Origin: Tistrella mobilis
Lineage (GTDB): Bacteria > Pseudomonadota > Alphaproteobacteria > Tistrellales > Tistrellaceae
Direction: 5' to 3'
DNA length: 64,000 nucleotides
Assembly (NCBI RefSeq): GCF_039634785.1
Contig: NZ_JBBIAB010000006.1
Span: 124,001 to 188,000 of the forward strand
Of the stretch, positions 45,580 to 55,943 are shown one piece after another. The notes under the pieces are model-generated. The model was not told where the DNA came from, ran no database searches, and saw only the letters and a list, made by a program, of their open reading frames with translations. The translations under genes and the position numbers were made by a program. The number at the start of each line of letters is the position of its first letter. Within the stretch, counting starts at the first letter, position 1.

Positions 45580-45762
45580 CGGCCGACAGACGGGGCCGGC
45601 TTCCCCGAAACCGGTGCAGATTATAAGAACAGGCAGGACGAACACGGGACCACCGGCAGCCATGCCCCCGCATCCCCGTCACACCCCCGCGTCCGCGCGC
45701 GACGGAGGATGGCAGGGGGGCGGGCTGCCGGCGATCCCATGCCCGGGAGGATGAGAGATCCC

Positions 45763-47292
45763 ATGTCGGATCGCATGGAGTACGGTGCTGCCGCGCGCGG
45801 TGCGGCCCCGAAACCGAGCGCGGCGCAGTCTGCCGCATCACGGCGTGCCGTCGCGCACGACCCCGCCCTCTGGAACGAGGATCTGGCGCCGACCACGGCC
45901 GAGCAGCGCAGCTGGGACTGGCCGTCGATCGCAGCCCTCTGGGTCGGCATGGTGGTCTGCGTGCCGACCTATATGATCGCCGCCGGCCTGGTGTCGGAAG
46001 GCATGAGCTGGTGGCAGGCGGTCACCACCGTGCTGGTCGGCAATCTGATCGTGCTGGCGCCGATGATGGCGGTGGGCCATGCCGGCGCGAAGCACGGCAT
46101 CCCCTTCCCGGTGCTGCTCAGGGCATCCTTCGGCACCCGCGGTGCCCGGCTGCCGGCGCTGATGCGCGGCCTGGTCGCCTGCGGCTGGTTCGGCATCAAC
46201 ACCTGGGTCGGCGGCCAGGCGATCTATGTGATCCTGAATGCCGTCACCGGCGGCGGCGTCACCGGCGCCCCCCTGCCGGGGCTGGGCATCGATATCGCCC
46301 AGCTGCTGTGCTTCCTGGCCTTCTGGGGCCTGCATCTCTGGTTCGTGGCCAAGGGCACCGAATCCATCCGCTGGCTGGAAAAGGCCGCGGCCCCGGTGCT
46401 GCTGGCCATGGGGCTGGCGCTGCTGGGCTGGGCCTATGTGAATGCCGGCGGCTTCGGCGCCATGTTCTCGCAGCCCTCGGCCTTCGGCCCCGGCGGTGCC
46501 AAAGAGGGCCAGTTCTGGTCGGTCTTCTGGCCCGGCCTCACCGCCATGGTCGGCTTCTGGGCGACGATGGCGCTGAACATCCCCGATTTCACCCGCTTCG
46601 CCCGCAGCCAGCGTGACCAGTTCCTGGGCCAGGCGATCGGCCTGCCGCTGCCGATGGCGCTGTTCGCCTTCATCGGCGTCGCCGTCACCTCGGCCACCGT
46701 GGTGATCTATGGCGAGGCGGTCTGGGACCCCGTGGCGCTGGCCGGCCGCATGGGCGGCATGGGCGTGGTGCTGGCGCTGTTCGCCCTGCTGGTGGCGACG
46801 CTGACCACCAACATCGCCGCCAATATGGTGGCGCCCGCCAACGGCTTTTCCAATCTGGCGCCGGCGAAGATTTCGTTCAGGATGGGTGGCTACATCACCG
46901 CCGCCATCGGCATCGCGATGTTTCCCTGGAAGCTGATGGAGAGCGCGGGCGATTATCTGTTCGTCTGGCTGGTGGGCTATTCGGCGCTGCTGGGCCCCAT
47001 CGCCGGGCTGCTGATCGCCGACTACTTCTTCCTGCGCCGCACGCGGCTGGACATCGACGGGCTGTTCTCGTCCGACGGCCCCTATACCTACAAGGGTGGC
47101 TGGAACCCGGCCGCCATCATCGCGCTGGTGCTGGGCATCCTGCCCAACCTGCCGGGCTTTCTGTCCAAGGCCGGCATCATCGGCGCGGTGGCCCCGTTCT
47201 GGACCGATCTTTACGGCTATGCCTGGTTCGTCGGGCTTGCCGTCTCGGCCGCGGTCTATCTGGTGCTGATGCGCGGCCGCACCGCAGACTGA
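45763..47292 (+). CDS. NCS1 family nucleobase/hydantoin permease
   Basis: About 509 residues with twelve hydrophobic segments. [20 protein letters not shown] and [17 protein letters not shown] mark the start of the fold, [19 protein letters not shown] is the conserved NCS1 loop, and [14 protein letters not shown] follows. In this operon it should import uracil, thymine or their dihydro forms. I start at 45763, with GGAGG 12 nt upstream; a start at 45751 is also possible. Confidence 0.92.
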   Translation: MSDRMEYGAAARGAAPKPSAAQSAASRRAVAHDPALWNEDLAPTTAEQRSWDWPSIAALWVGMVVCVPTYMIAAGLVSEGMSWWQAVTTVLVGNLIVLAPMMAVGHAGAKHGIPFPVLLRASFGTRGARLPALMRGLVACGWFGINTWVGGQAIYVILNAVTGGGVTGAPLPGLGIDIAQLLCFLAFWGLHLWFVAKGTESIRWLEKAAAPVLLAMGLALLGWAYVNAGGFGAMFSQPSAFGPGGAKEGQFWSVFWPGLTAMVGFWATMALNIPDFTRFARSQRDQFLGQAIGLPLPMALFAFIGVAVTSATVVIYGEAVWDPVALAGRMGGMGVVLALFALLVATLTTNIAANMVAPANGFSNLAPAKISFRMGGYITAAIGIAMFPWKLMESAGDYLFVWLVGYSALLGPIAGLLIADYFFLRRTRLDIDGLFSSDGPYTYKGGWNPAAIIALVLGILPNLPGFLSKAGIIGAVAPFWTDLYGYAWFVGLAVSAAVYLVLMRGRTAD

Positions 47293-48813
<1,521 letters not shown>

Positions 48814-48845
48814 TCAGCGCGCCGTAACGACTCCGGCTCCTCTTC

Positions 48846-48882
48846 GGCCCCGGCAGGGATGCACGCCCTGCCGGGGCCTTTT
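48846..48882 (+). terminator. rho-independent terminator of the pyrimidine operon
   Basis: A perfect 13-bp stem (GGCCCCGGCAGGG with its complement at 48866-48878) around a 7-nt loop is followed by four T residues. It lies 33 bp after the hydA stop. Confidence 0.88.
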
Positions 48883-48983
48883 CATCTGACGGTCCTGCAT
48901 GACGCGGGTGACCGGCCGGTGTATCGTTGGCACAAGAGGACGAGGGCGAAGCGCGGCCAGGGGCTGCGGGGCGGGAGTCTGGG

Positions 48984-51308
48984 ATGGCGATCGATCCGGT
49001 CGCGCTCAACCGAAGACTGTTGCATGCGGCTGCCGATGCCGGAGGGCCGGCGGCGGCCTTGGTGGCATGGACAGCCGCCCTGGGGGATGCCACCGGGGCG
49101 GTGAGGGTGACGCTCTGGCAGGCCGGCCGGAATGCGGCGGCCATCCGGATCCTTGTCGACTGGAAAGCGCCGGGTATCGATGCCGGGGCCGACGGTCCGC
49201 GCTGCGAGCAGGTGATCCGCCTGCTGATCCATCCGCGCCAGGTGCTGGCGACCCTGGTCCTGCCGGCCGCCATGATGCCCGGCGGTGCGGGCGAGGTGGT
49301 GCCGGCCGATCTGGTCCGCGATCTGGGCGCCCAGCTGAAGATCCTGCTGCAGGGCCTGGCCGCCGAGGAACGCGCCGCCACGCTGGCGGCGGCGCTGGAT
49401 GCCGGCCGCGACGGCGTGGTGGTGGTGGAGGCGCGGCCGGTGGACGGCCCGCCGGGCCGTCTGGTCCATGTCAGCCGCCATTTCGACCCGGCCGCGGCAC
49501 CGGCCGTGCTGCCGCCGCCGCTGGACCGGCCCGGCATGGCGCGGCCGCTGCGCGAGGCGGCGGCACGGGCCGCCGCCCAGGGGGAGGCGCAGGCGCTGGA
49601 GATGCTGCATCCCGGCGACGGCACGCCCCGGGTTCTGAAGATGAGCATCCAGGCCCTGCCGCCGGCGCGGCTGTTCGAGGGCGGCTGGCTGGGCGTGCTG
49701 CGCGATCCGGCAGCACCGCCGGGCGAGGCCGAGGTCATTGCCAGCCAGCGGAAGATGATCCAGGCGCTCTACGACGCCAACCCGCTGCCGATGTGGATCT
49801 ATGACGAGCAGGATTTCCGCCTGCTGTCGGTCAACGAGGCGATGGTCGGAAAATACGGCTATGACCGCGAGACCCTGCTGGGCATGACCCTGCTGGACCT
49901 GCGCCCGGCCGAGGATGTCCCGGCGCTGATGACCCGGCTGACCACCCGGGCCAGCGGCCACGAGGTGAGCGGCCCCTGGCGGCACCGGGCCGCCGATGGC
50001 CGGACCTTCTATGTCGAGATCGCCACCCATCGGCTGGATTGGGAGGGGCGGCCGGCGATCCTGACGGCTGCGATCGACATCACCGACCGCGAACTCGCCA
50101 ACCGCGTGCTGCGCAGCCGCCAGGGTGAGACCGACCGGCTGCTGCGCATGCAGGCCGCGATTATCGACACCATCCCCGCCCAGGTCTGGCTGCTGGATGT
50201 GGCCGGCAATGTGATGGCGGTGAACCGCGCCTGGAGCCGCTTCGCCGAAGAGATGGGCGAGACGGCACCGGATGTTCAGGTCGGCCGCGACTTCCGGGGC
50301 GCGGCCGGCGGCTATGGCGGCGCCGAACCCGCCGGCCCGGCCCGCATGGCGCCGCCGATCCAGGCCGATGCGGTGGCGGCGATCCTGTCGGTGGTGACCG
50401 GCCGGCTGCCCGAGATCAGCCATGAATACCGGCTGAAGGTGCGCGACCAGACCCGCTGGTTCCGGATGACGGCGGTGGGCGTTACCGACGAGGCCGGGCT
50501 GCCGAACGGTGCGGTGGTGATGTCGGTAGAGATCACCGACATGAAGCGGGCCCAGTTCGAAATCATGGCGGCGCAGAACCGGGCGATCGCCGCCAGCGCT
50601 GCCAAATCGCTGTTCCTGGCCCATATGAGCCACGAGCTGCGCACGCCGCTGAATGCAGTGATCGGCTTTGCCGACGTGATCGAGGGCCAGATGCTGGGCC
50701 CTGTGGGGGTCGGCACCTATCGCGACTATGCCGGCCATATCGCGGTGGCCGGGCGGCATCTGCTGCAGATCATCGACGGGCTTCTGGACCTGGCCAATAT
50801 CGAAAGCGGCCAGCTGTCGCCGGAACGGCGGGCGGCCGGGCTGGATGCGCTGGTGCGCGAGGCGGCGACATCCTGCGCCGCCGTGCTGCGCCGCTATGGC
50901 GCGACGCTCGATATCGGGGCCCGCGGCAACACCACCGCCGATGTCGATGCCCGCCTGACCCGGCGCATGATCGGCTTCCTGATCGACAATGCCATCCGCT
51001 ATGGCCATCGCGGCGGCCATGTCCAGATCCGCATCGACGGCAGCGCCGATGATCGCGTGTCGATCGACATCACCGACGACGGGCCGGGGGTTCCGGCCGA
51101 GCGGCTGCAGACCGTGACCGAGCCGTTCTCGATGCCGTCGGGGTCGGTGCGGCCCGAACGCGCCGGGGTGGGGCTGGGCCTGCCGCTTGCCCGCCATTAT
51201 GCCGAGCTGCATGGCGGGCGGCTGGAACTGACCGACCGGTGTGCGGCGGGGGAGGCGTCAAGCGGGCTGCGGGTCCGGATCACCCTGCCGCGGCATCCCG
51301 AGGCCTGA
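48984..51308 (+). CDS. PAS-domain sensor histidine kinase
   Basis: About 774 residues, apparently cytoplasmic since no clear membrane segment is seen. Residues about 1-245 are an unassigned sensory region. Two PAS domains follow: ALYDANPLPMWIYDEQDFRL and AAIIDTIPAQVWLLDVAGNV. The H-box is FLAHMSHELRTPLNAVIGFAD with the phospho-accepting His, the N-box is FLIDNAIRYGHRGG, and ATP-lid motifs are DDGPGVP and GVGLGLPLARHYAELHGG. No response regulator gene is adjacent, so it is an orphan kinase with unknown partner. Confidence 0.9.
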   Translation: MAIDPVALNRRLLHAAADAGGPAAALVAWTAALGDATGAVRVTLWQAGRNAAAIRILVDWKAPGIDAGADGPRCEQVIRLLIHPRQVLATLVLPAAMMPGGAGEVVPADLVRDLGAQLKILLQGLAAEERAATLAAALDAGRDGVVVVEARPVDGPPGRLVHVSRHFDPAAAPAVLPPPLDRPGMARPLREAAARAAAQGEAQALEMLHPGDGTPRVLKMSIQALPPARLFEGGWLGVLRDPAAPPGEAEVIASQRKMIQALYDANPLPMWIYDEQDFRLLSVNEAMVGKYGYDRETLLGMTLLDLRPAEDVPALMTRLTTRASGHEVSGPWRHRAADGRTFYVEIATHRLDWEGRPAILTAAIDITDRELANRVLRSRQGETDRLLRMQAAIIDTIPAQVWLLDVAGNVMAVNRAWSRFAEEMGETAPDVQVGRDFRGAAGGYGGAEPAGPARMAPPIQADAVAAILSVVTGRLPEISHEYRLKVRDQTRWFRMTAVGVTDEAGLPNGAVVMSVEITDMKRAQFEIMAAQNRAIAASAAKSLFLAHMSHELRTPLNAVIGFADVIEGQMLGPVGVGTYRDYAGHIAVAGRHLLQIIDGLLDLANIESGQLSPERRAAGLDALVREAATSCAAVLRRYGATLDIGARGNTTADVDARLTRRMIGFLIDNAIRYGHRGGHVQIRIDGSADDRVSIDITDDGPGVPAERLQTVTEPFSMPSGSVRPERAGVGLGLPLARHYAELHGGRLELTDRCAAGEASSGLRVRITLPRHPEA

Positions 51309-51316
51309 CCGCCCGA

Positions 51317-52357
51317 TCATCGCGGCCAGACCGTCGTCAGCGCCTCCAGAACCAGGGTCGTCGTCTCCGCATGCAGGGCCGGCCGGTCGCGGCCGTCGCC
51401 ATCCCGGCAGAGGATGCCGTCGCCCGGCTGCTCCCGGTCAAGGATCGCCGCGGCCCCGGGCTTGCAGAGGCCGATGAAGCTGAAATGGGCGGCATCGGGG
51501 AGTTCGTGGACGTCGGTCGACCGGTCCGGCAGCAGCCCGGCCAGGCGCCGGGCTTCGGTTTCGGCCGGCAGATGAATCCGGTCGATACCGGCGGCGATCA
51601 CCAGCACCGGGATCGTGATGCCCTTGAGGCTGGCTTGCGTGAAGCCGCCGATGCCGCCCGGATCCAGGGCGATGACCGCGCTCACGCGCGGATCCGCCAG
51701 ATCCGCCGCCATGTGCGACCGCCAGTCGGGATCGGACAGCCGGCCGATCCGGGCCAGGATGGTGCAGGCGATGCTGGTGGTCTCGGCGCAGTTTCGGGTG
51801 AAGGCGTCGGCATCGAACCGGCCGCCGGCGATTTCGACCGCCGTCCAGCCGCCGAGCGAATGGCCGATGACGGCGATGCGGGCCGGATCGACCATGGCGG
51901 AGAGATCGGCTGCGCCGGTCAGGTGATCGATCACCCGGCTGAGATCGGCCGGGCGCCGCCACAGCGCGGCCGCCTGATCGGGATCGTGGTCGAAGGTGGA
52001 GGTGCCGGGATGATCGGTCGCGGCAACCACATAGCCTGCGTCTGCAAGTTGTACGGCAAGCCAGGCCTGGTTGAAGCGGTTGCCGCCGAAGCCGTGGGAG
52101 AGCACGACCAGCGGGTGGCGGCCGGAGAGGGGGGTGGCGGCCTCGCGGACCGCGACGCCCTGGAAGACCGGGTTGTCGCCCACCAGCCGGGGCGTGCCGT
52201 CATCGGCCGCCGGGTACCAGATCGCGAGGGTGAGAGGGTGCGGCCGCTCCGGCGTCTCGATCGTGGCGGTCCGGAAACCGGGCGTGGCCGACGCGCCGGT
52301 GATGCCCAGCAGCAACCAGGCGAGGGCGAGCAGGAGGCGGGAGCGCAAACGGGGCAT
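51317..52357 (-). CDS. exported alpha/beta hydrolase (COG4188-like)
   Basis: A 346-residue hydrolase with a signal peptide at residues 1-25 (MPRLRSRLLLALAWLLLGIT, cleavage near SAT). The nucleophile Ser is in IAVIGHSLGGWTAVEIA, the acid probably in IAAGIDRI, and the His in ELPDAAHFSFIG. PLVVLSHGFGGNRFNQAWL is the oxyanion region. The closest families are dienelactone-hydrolase-like and PAF-acetylhydrolase-like periplasmic esterases. The substrate is unknown. Confidence 0.87.
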   Translation of the reverse strand: MPRLRSRLLLALAWLLLGITGASATPGFRTATIETPERPHPLTLAIWYPAADDGTPRLVGDNPVFQGVAVREAATPLSGRHPLVVLSHGFGGNRFNQAWLAVQLADAGYVVAATDHPGTSTFDHDPDQAAALWRRPADLSRVIDHLTGAADLSAMVDPARIAVIGHSLGGWTAVEIAGGRFDADAFTRNCAETTSIACTILARIGRLSDPDWRSHMAADLADPRVSAVIALDPGGIGGFTQASLKGITIPVLVIAAGIDRIHLPAETEARRLAGLLPDRSTDVHELPDAAHFSFIGLCKPGAAAILDREQPGDGILCRDGDGRDRPALHAETTTLVLEALTTVWPR

Positions 52358-52456
52358 GCAGAGAGCCTTCAGGTGATGGGAACCACCCGGCCGTCATGCC
52401 CGATCTGCCGCCGCGCGGCGTCCTCGATCACGATCGAGGACGTCCGGGATCGCGAT

Positions 52457-53302
52457 TCAGGTCAGCCGCTCCGCGAAAAAGGCCAGAATCTCGTCCCGCG
52501 CGGCCAGGGTCGGCTGGCCGGCCTCGTCGATCAGATGGGCGGTGACCACGCTGTGGGGGGTGGGGACATGGCGGGCGAAGAAGGGGGAAAGCCCCTCGCG
52601 CCGGGCGGCCGTGTCGGGCAGGGTGCGCGGCCGGAAGCGGTCGCCCAGCGCGCGTTCATAGGCGGCGAAGCGCTCGGCCCGGCAGACGGCATCGCCGGCG
52701 AAGCGATAGGCCAGCACCGTCAGATCCTCGCGCTCCAGCCGGGCGCGGACCGCGGCCAGTTCCTCGGGCGGGCTCTCTATCGCCGCGGGTGCATCCAGCG
52801 GCAGAGAGGGCTGGCAGAGCACCGGGGCGAGCACGGCCGGCTCCAGCATCATCGACAGCGCATAATTGCCGGTGAAGCACATGCCGATGGCCCCCACGCC
52901 CGGCCCGCCGCAGGCCTGGTGCGCGATCCGGGCCAGGCCGCGCAGCCAGTCGGTGACGGCACCGGGGCCGCCGGTCGCCACGGCGCGAAAGGTGGCGGCG
53001 ATGCAGGTGCGGCGGAAGATCGCGGCCCCCTCATCCGCCCCCGGCACCGCGCCGTCGCGGCCGAAGAGCGACGGCATCCAGACGGTGAAGCCGGCATCGC
53101 GCACCCAGCGGGCGAAGCGGGCGACCTCGGGGCTGATGCCCGGCATTTCGGTCATCACGATCACGGCGGGGCCCCCTGCTCCGGCTCCCGCTCCGGCTCC
53201 TGCTCCCTGGCCGCCCACCCAGACCCGGCGGGTGACGTCGTCGATGGTGATCTCGCGCGGCTCGAAATCCGCCAGATCGTCGTCCTGATCCAGTGCGTGC
53301 AT
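52457..53302 (-). CDS. dienelactone hydrolase family protein
   Basis: A 281-residue alpha/beta hydrolase from the ATG at 53302, with AGGAGA upstream; the longer frame to 53887 runs antisense to the GlxA-type gene. The nucleophile is Cys in VGAIGMCFTGNYAL, as in classical dienelactone hydrolase. The His is near the end in HVPTPHSVVTAHLIDE. An alternating Gly-Ala run (about residues 33-43) is coded by five tandem hexanucleotides. It is divergent from the GlxA-type regulator, which may control it. Confidence 0.87.
   Translation of the reverse strand: MHALDQDDDLADFEPREITIDDVTRRVWVGGQGAGAGAGAGAGGPAVIVMTEMPGISPEVARFARWVRDAGFTVWMPSLFGRDGAVPGADEGAAIFRRTCIAATFRAVATGGPGAVTDWLRGLARIAHQACGGPGVGAIGMCFTGNYALSMMLEPAVLAPVLCQPSLPLDAPAAIESPPEELAAVRARLEREDLTVLAYRFAGDAVCRAERFAAYERALGDRFRPRTLPDTAARREGLSPFFARHVPTPHSVVTAHLIDEAGQPTLAARDEILAFFAERLT
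53178..53207. repeat. five tandem GCTCCN hexamers inside the dienelactone hydrolase gene
   Basis: Five consecutive 6-bp units of the form GCTCC(G/C/T) encode the Gly-Ala run on the minus strand. A hexamer keeps the frame, so copy-number changes would only alter linker length. Confidence 0.75.
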
Positions 53303-53378
53303 GGGGGCGTCTCCTGGTGGGCTGGTCTTGCCCCCAGGATGGCGGGCGGGCATGCTGGTCGCCAGTGGCCGGATTGAC

Positions 53379-54344
53379 ATGTTTCGGGGATTTTTCGCCA
53401 GGATGATCATCGAGCTGATCGCCCTCGACGGCATGATGGCTTCGGGGCTCGCCATCACCGCCGATCTGGTCGAAACCGCCAACCGGCTGCGCGGGCAGGC
53501 GGGGCGGACGCGGCTTTTCAGCCTGCGCCTGTCCGGTGCCGGCGCCGGGGTGGCCGGTGCCTTTCTGAACCTGACGGTCGCCGAGGCAGATGCGCCGCCG
53601 GCCGATCTGCTGGTGGTGCCGGGGCTGGGCTTCGCGACGCCGGACGCGCTGGCGGCGGGGCTGGCCCGTCCCGATGTGCAGGCGGCGGGGGTGCGGCTGG
53701 CGGCGGCGGTGGCCGGCGGGGCCGAGGTGGCGGCGGCCTGTTCCTCGGTCTTTCTGCTGGCGGCGGCGGGGCTGCTCGACGGGCGGCGGGCGACGACCAG
53801 CTGGTGGCTGGCCCCGGTTTTCGCCCGGATGCATCCGCAGGTCCGGCTCGATCCGGATGCGCTGGTGGTGCGCGACGGGCCGGTCACAACCGCCGGTGCC
53901 GCGATGGCGCAGATGGATCTGATGCTGCAGGTGGTGGCGCGCCATGGCGGGCCGGGCCTGGCGCAGGATTGCGCGCGGCTGCTGCTGCTGGACCAGCGGT
54001 CATCCCAGGCACGCTATATGGCGCCGGGTTTCATGGCCGCGGCCGATGACCGCATCGCCCGCGCCGAGGCCTGGGCGCGGGCACGGCTGGGCCAGCCCTT
54101 CACGGCCGCGGAGATGGCGGCGGCGGCGGGGCTCGCGCCCCGAACCTTCGCCCGCCGGATGGCCCGCGCCACCGGCCTGTCGCCGGTGGGCTTCATCCAG
54201 CGCCTCAGGCTGGAGCGGGCGACGGAGCTGCGCGAGACGACCAGGCTGTCGATGGAAGAGATCGCAGCCCGGGTCGGCTATGCCGATGCCTCGACGCTCC
54301 GCCGGCTGATGCGGCGGGTGGGCGCTGTCGGCCGGCGGGTGTGA
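53379..54344 (+). CDS. GlxA-type AraC regulator with DJ-1/PfpI domain
   Basis: About 321 residues. The N-terminal 190 residues form a DJ-1/PfpI-like domain (IELIALDGMMASGLAITADL, then PADLLVVPGLGF and AAACSSVFLLAAAGLLDGR with the nucleophile-elbow Cys). The C-terminal AraC domain has PFTAAEMAAAAGLAPRTFARRM and LSMEEIAARVGYADASTLRRLM. The start may also be the ATG at 53403, just before the first beta strand. It is divergent from the dienelactone hydrolase gene, a probable target. Confidence 0.87.
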   Translation: MFRGFFARMIIELIALDGMMASGLAITADLVETANRLRGQAGRTRLFSLRLSGAGAGVAGAFLNLTVAEADAPPADLLVVPGLGFATPDALAAGLARPDVQAAGVRLAAAVAGGAEVAAACSSVFLLAAAGLLDGRRATTSWWLAPVFARMHPQVRLDPDALVVRDGPVTTAGAAMAQMDLMLQVVARHGGPGLAQDCARLLLLDQRSSQARYMAPGFMAAADDRIARAEAWARARLGQPFTAAEMAAAAGLAPRTFARRMARATGLSPVGFIQRLRLERATELRETTRLSMEEIAARVGYADASTLRRLMRRVGAVGRRV

Positions 54345-54354
54345 CCACGCCGGA

Positions 54355-55080
54355 TCAGCCCGGCTTCTGCCATGCCATGACCACGAAATAGGGCACGCGG
54401 GCATATCGCGCCGCCTGATCCGCGGGCCCGCCGGTGGGGGCCGGTTCGTCGAACCAGGTAAGGCGGAGGCCGGCCTTCAGGAACAGCTGCATATAGGTCG
54501 ACAGCGGCCGGTGCCAGTTCACGATCCGGATGCCGCGCCAGCCGACCTGCATCGGCCGGCTTTCCAGATAGCGGTCGAGGGCGAAGTGATCGGGCCGGCC
54601 ATCGGCATCATACTGCCAGCCACGATCTGCCGAGGCGCTGGTGAACCCGGTCAGGTTGGCGACCAGCAGGCTGCCGCCCGGCTTCAGCACCCGCGCCATT
54701 TCGGGGATCGCGGCCTCGATGTCGGGGATGTCGATCAGGGTCAGACAGCTGACCACCAGATCGAAGCTGGCCTCGGGGAAGTCGAGCGCTTCGGCGCGGC
54801 CCGGGCGGTAATCGCCGTCGGGATCGCGCGCGCGGGCGACGGCGAGCAGTTCCGGGGTGGGGTCGATGCCGGTCGCCCGGATGCCTTCCCGGGCGAGGAT
54901 CCGGCAGAAGCGGCCCTCGCCGCAGCCGACATCGAGGGCCGAGCGGAAACCCCGGCCGCGAAGCCAGGGGATCAGGACCGGATCGAGCACATGGGCGCGG
55001 CCGTAATCGCCGTGCTCACCCTGCTCGCGCACCCAGGCGTCGGCGGAAGCCCGCCAGCCGTCGTCGTCCTTGCCGGTCAT
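54355..55080 (-). CDS. class I SAM-dependent methyltransferase
   Basis: A 241-residue Rossmann-type methyltransferase. SALDVGCGEGRFCRILAREG is the SAM-binding motif I, TGIDPTPELLAVAR motif II, and FDLVVSCLTLIDIPD motif III. The acceptor substrate cannot be read. It ends 10 bp from the convergent GlxA-type gene and lies 21 nt downstream of the SDR gene on the same strand, so the two may be co-transcribed. Confidence 0.9.
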   Translation of the reverse strand: MTGKDDDGWRASADAWVREQGEHGDYGRAHVLDPVLIPWLRGRGFRSALDVGCGEGRFCRILAREGIRATGIDPTPELLAVARARDPDGDYRPGRAEALDFPEASFDLVVSCLTLIDIPDIEAAIPEMARVLKPGGSLLVANLTGFTSASADRGWQYDADGRPDHFALDRYLESRPMQVGWRGIRIVNWHRPLSTYMQLFLKAGLRLTWFDEPAPTGGPADQAARYARVPYFVVMAWQKPG

Positions 55081-55101
55081 GATCCCGTCTCCCGCAGGCG
55101 G

Positions 55102-55860
55102 TCAGCGTCCGCCGGCCACCCTGACGATGGTGCCCGACACGTAAGAGGAGGCGTCGGATAGCAGGAACAGGATCGTCTCGGCAACCTCTTCCGGGCTGCC
55201 GGCGCGGGCGAGGGGGATGTTGGGCGCCATGCGTTCCACCCGGTCGGGCATGCCGGCATCGGCATGAATGCCGGTCTCGATCAGCCCCGGCGCCACCGCA
55301 TTCACCCGGATGCCGTCGGCGGCGAGTTCGCGCGACAGGCCGATGGTCAGGCTGTCGATCGCGCCCTTGGAGGCGGCATACCAGACGAATTCCCCCGGGC
55401 TGCCGAGCGTGGCGGCTGCGGAAGAGACATTGACCATCACGCCGCCCCGGCCGCCGCGGCTGGTCGCCATGGCCTGCGCCGCCGCCCGGGCGACCATGAT
55501 CGCGCCGGTGACGTTCAGATCGATCACCCGGGTGATCACGGCCGGATCGGCATCGGCAAGCCGCGCACCGGTGCCGGTGATGCCGGCATTGTTGACCAGA
55601 TGGGTCAGGCCGCCGAAGCGTTCGACCACCGCCGCCACCAGCGCATCGGCGGCACCCGGCTCTCCCATGTCGCCGCGGAAGGCCGCTGCCCGGGCACCCG
55701 TGGCTTCCAGTTCGGCCACCAGCGCGGTTGCCGCGGCCTCGTCGCGGGCATAGTTGACCGCCACGCAATAGCCGGCGGCCGCCGCCAGCCGGCAGGTCGC
55801 GGCGCCGATGCCGCGCCCGCCGCCGGTCACCAGCAGGATCTTCTCCGCATCCCGGGTCAT
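55102..55860 (-). CDS. SDR family oxidoreductase
   Basis: A 252-residue classical short-chain dehydrogenase/reductase. The cofactor motif is VTGGGRGIGAATCRL with NYARDE after strand 2, suggesting NADPH. LVNNAGITG, the Ser in VNVSSAAATL and the YxxxK in WYAASKGA complete the active site. VNAVAPGLIETGIHAD is the usual downstream segment. It is close to glucose-dehydrogenase-like SDRs of the YgfF/FabG type; the substrate is unknown. It is divergent from an acyl-CoA ligase gene. Confidence 0.92.
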   Translation of the reverse strand: MTRDAEKILLVTGGGRGIGAATCRLAAAAGYCVAVNYARDEAAATALVAELEATGARAAAFRGDMGEPGAADALVAAVVERFGGLTHLVNNAGITGTGARLADADPAVITRVIDLNVTGAIMVARAAAQAMATSRGGRGGVMVNVSSAAATLGSPGEFVWYAASKGAIDSLTIGLSRELAADGIRVNAVAPGLIETGIHADAGMPDRVERMAPNIPLARAGSPEEVAETILFLLSDASSYVSGTIVRVAGGR

Positions 55861-55943
55861 CCCGTCTCTCCCTTGCCCATGGATATCGCCTCACGACCGC
55901 ACATCCGCGCATTGACCGCAAGGCCCGGAGGCGAGGATACTTG

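Noticed and set aside
42586-45663. A 1025-residue minus-strand frame opposite preT and preA.
   Set aside because: It is the complement of two well-supported genes and its translation is His/Arg/Gly-rich low-complexity sequence.
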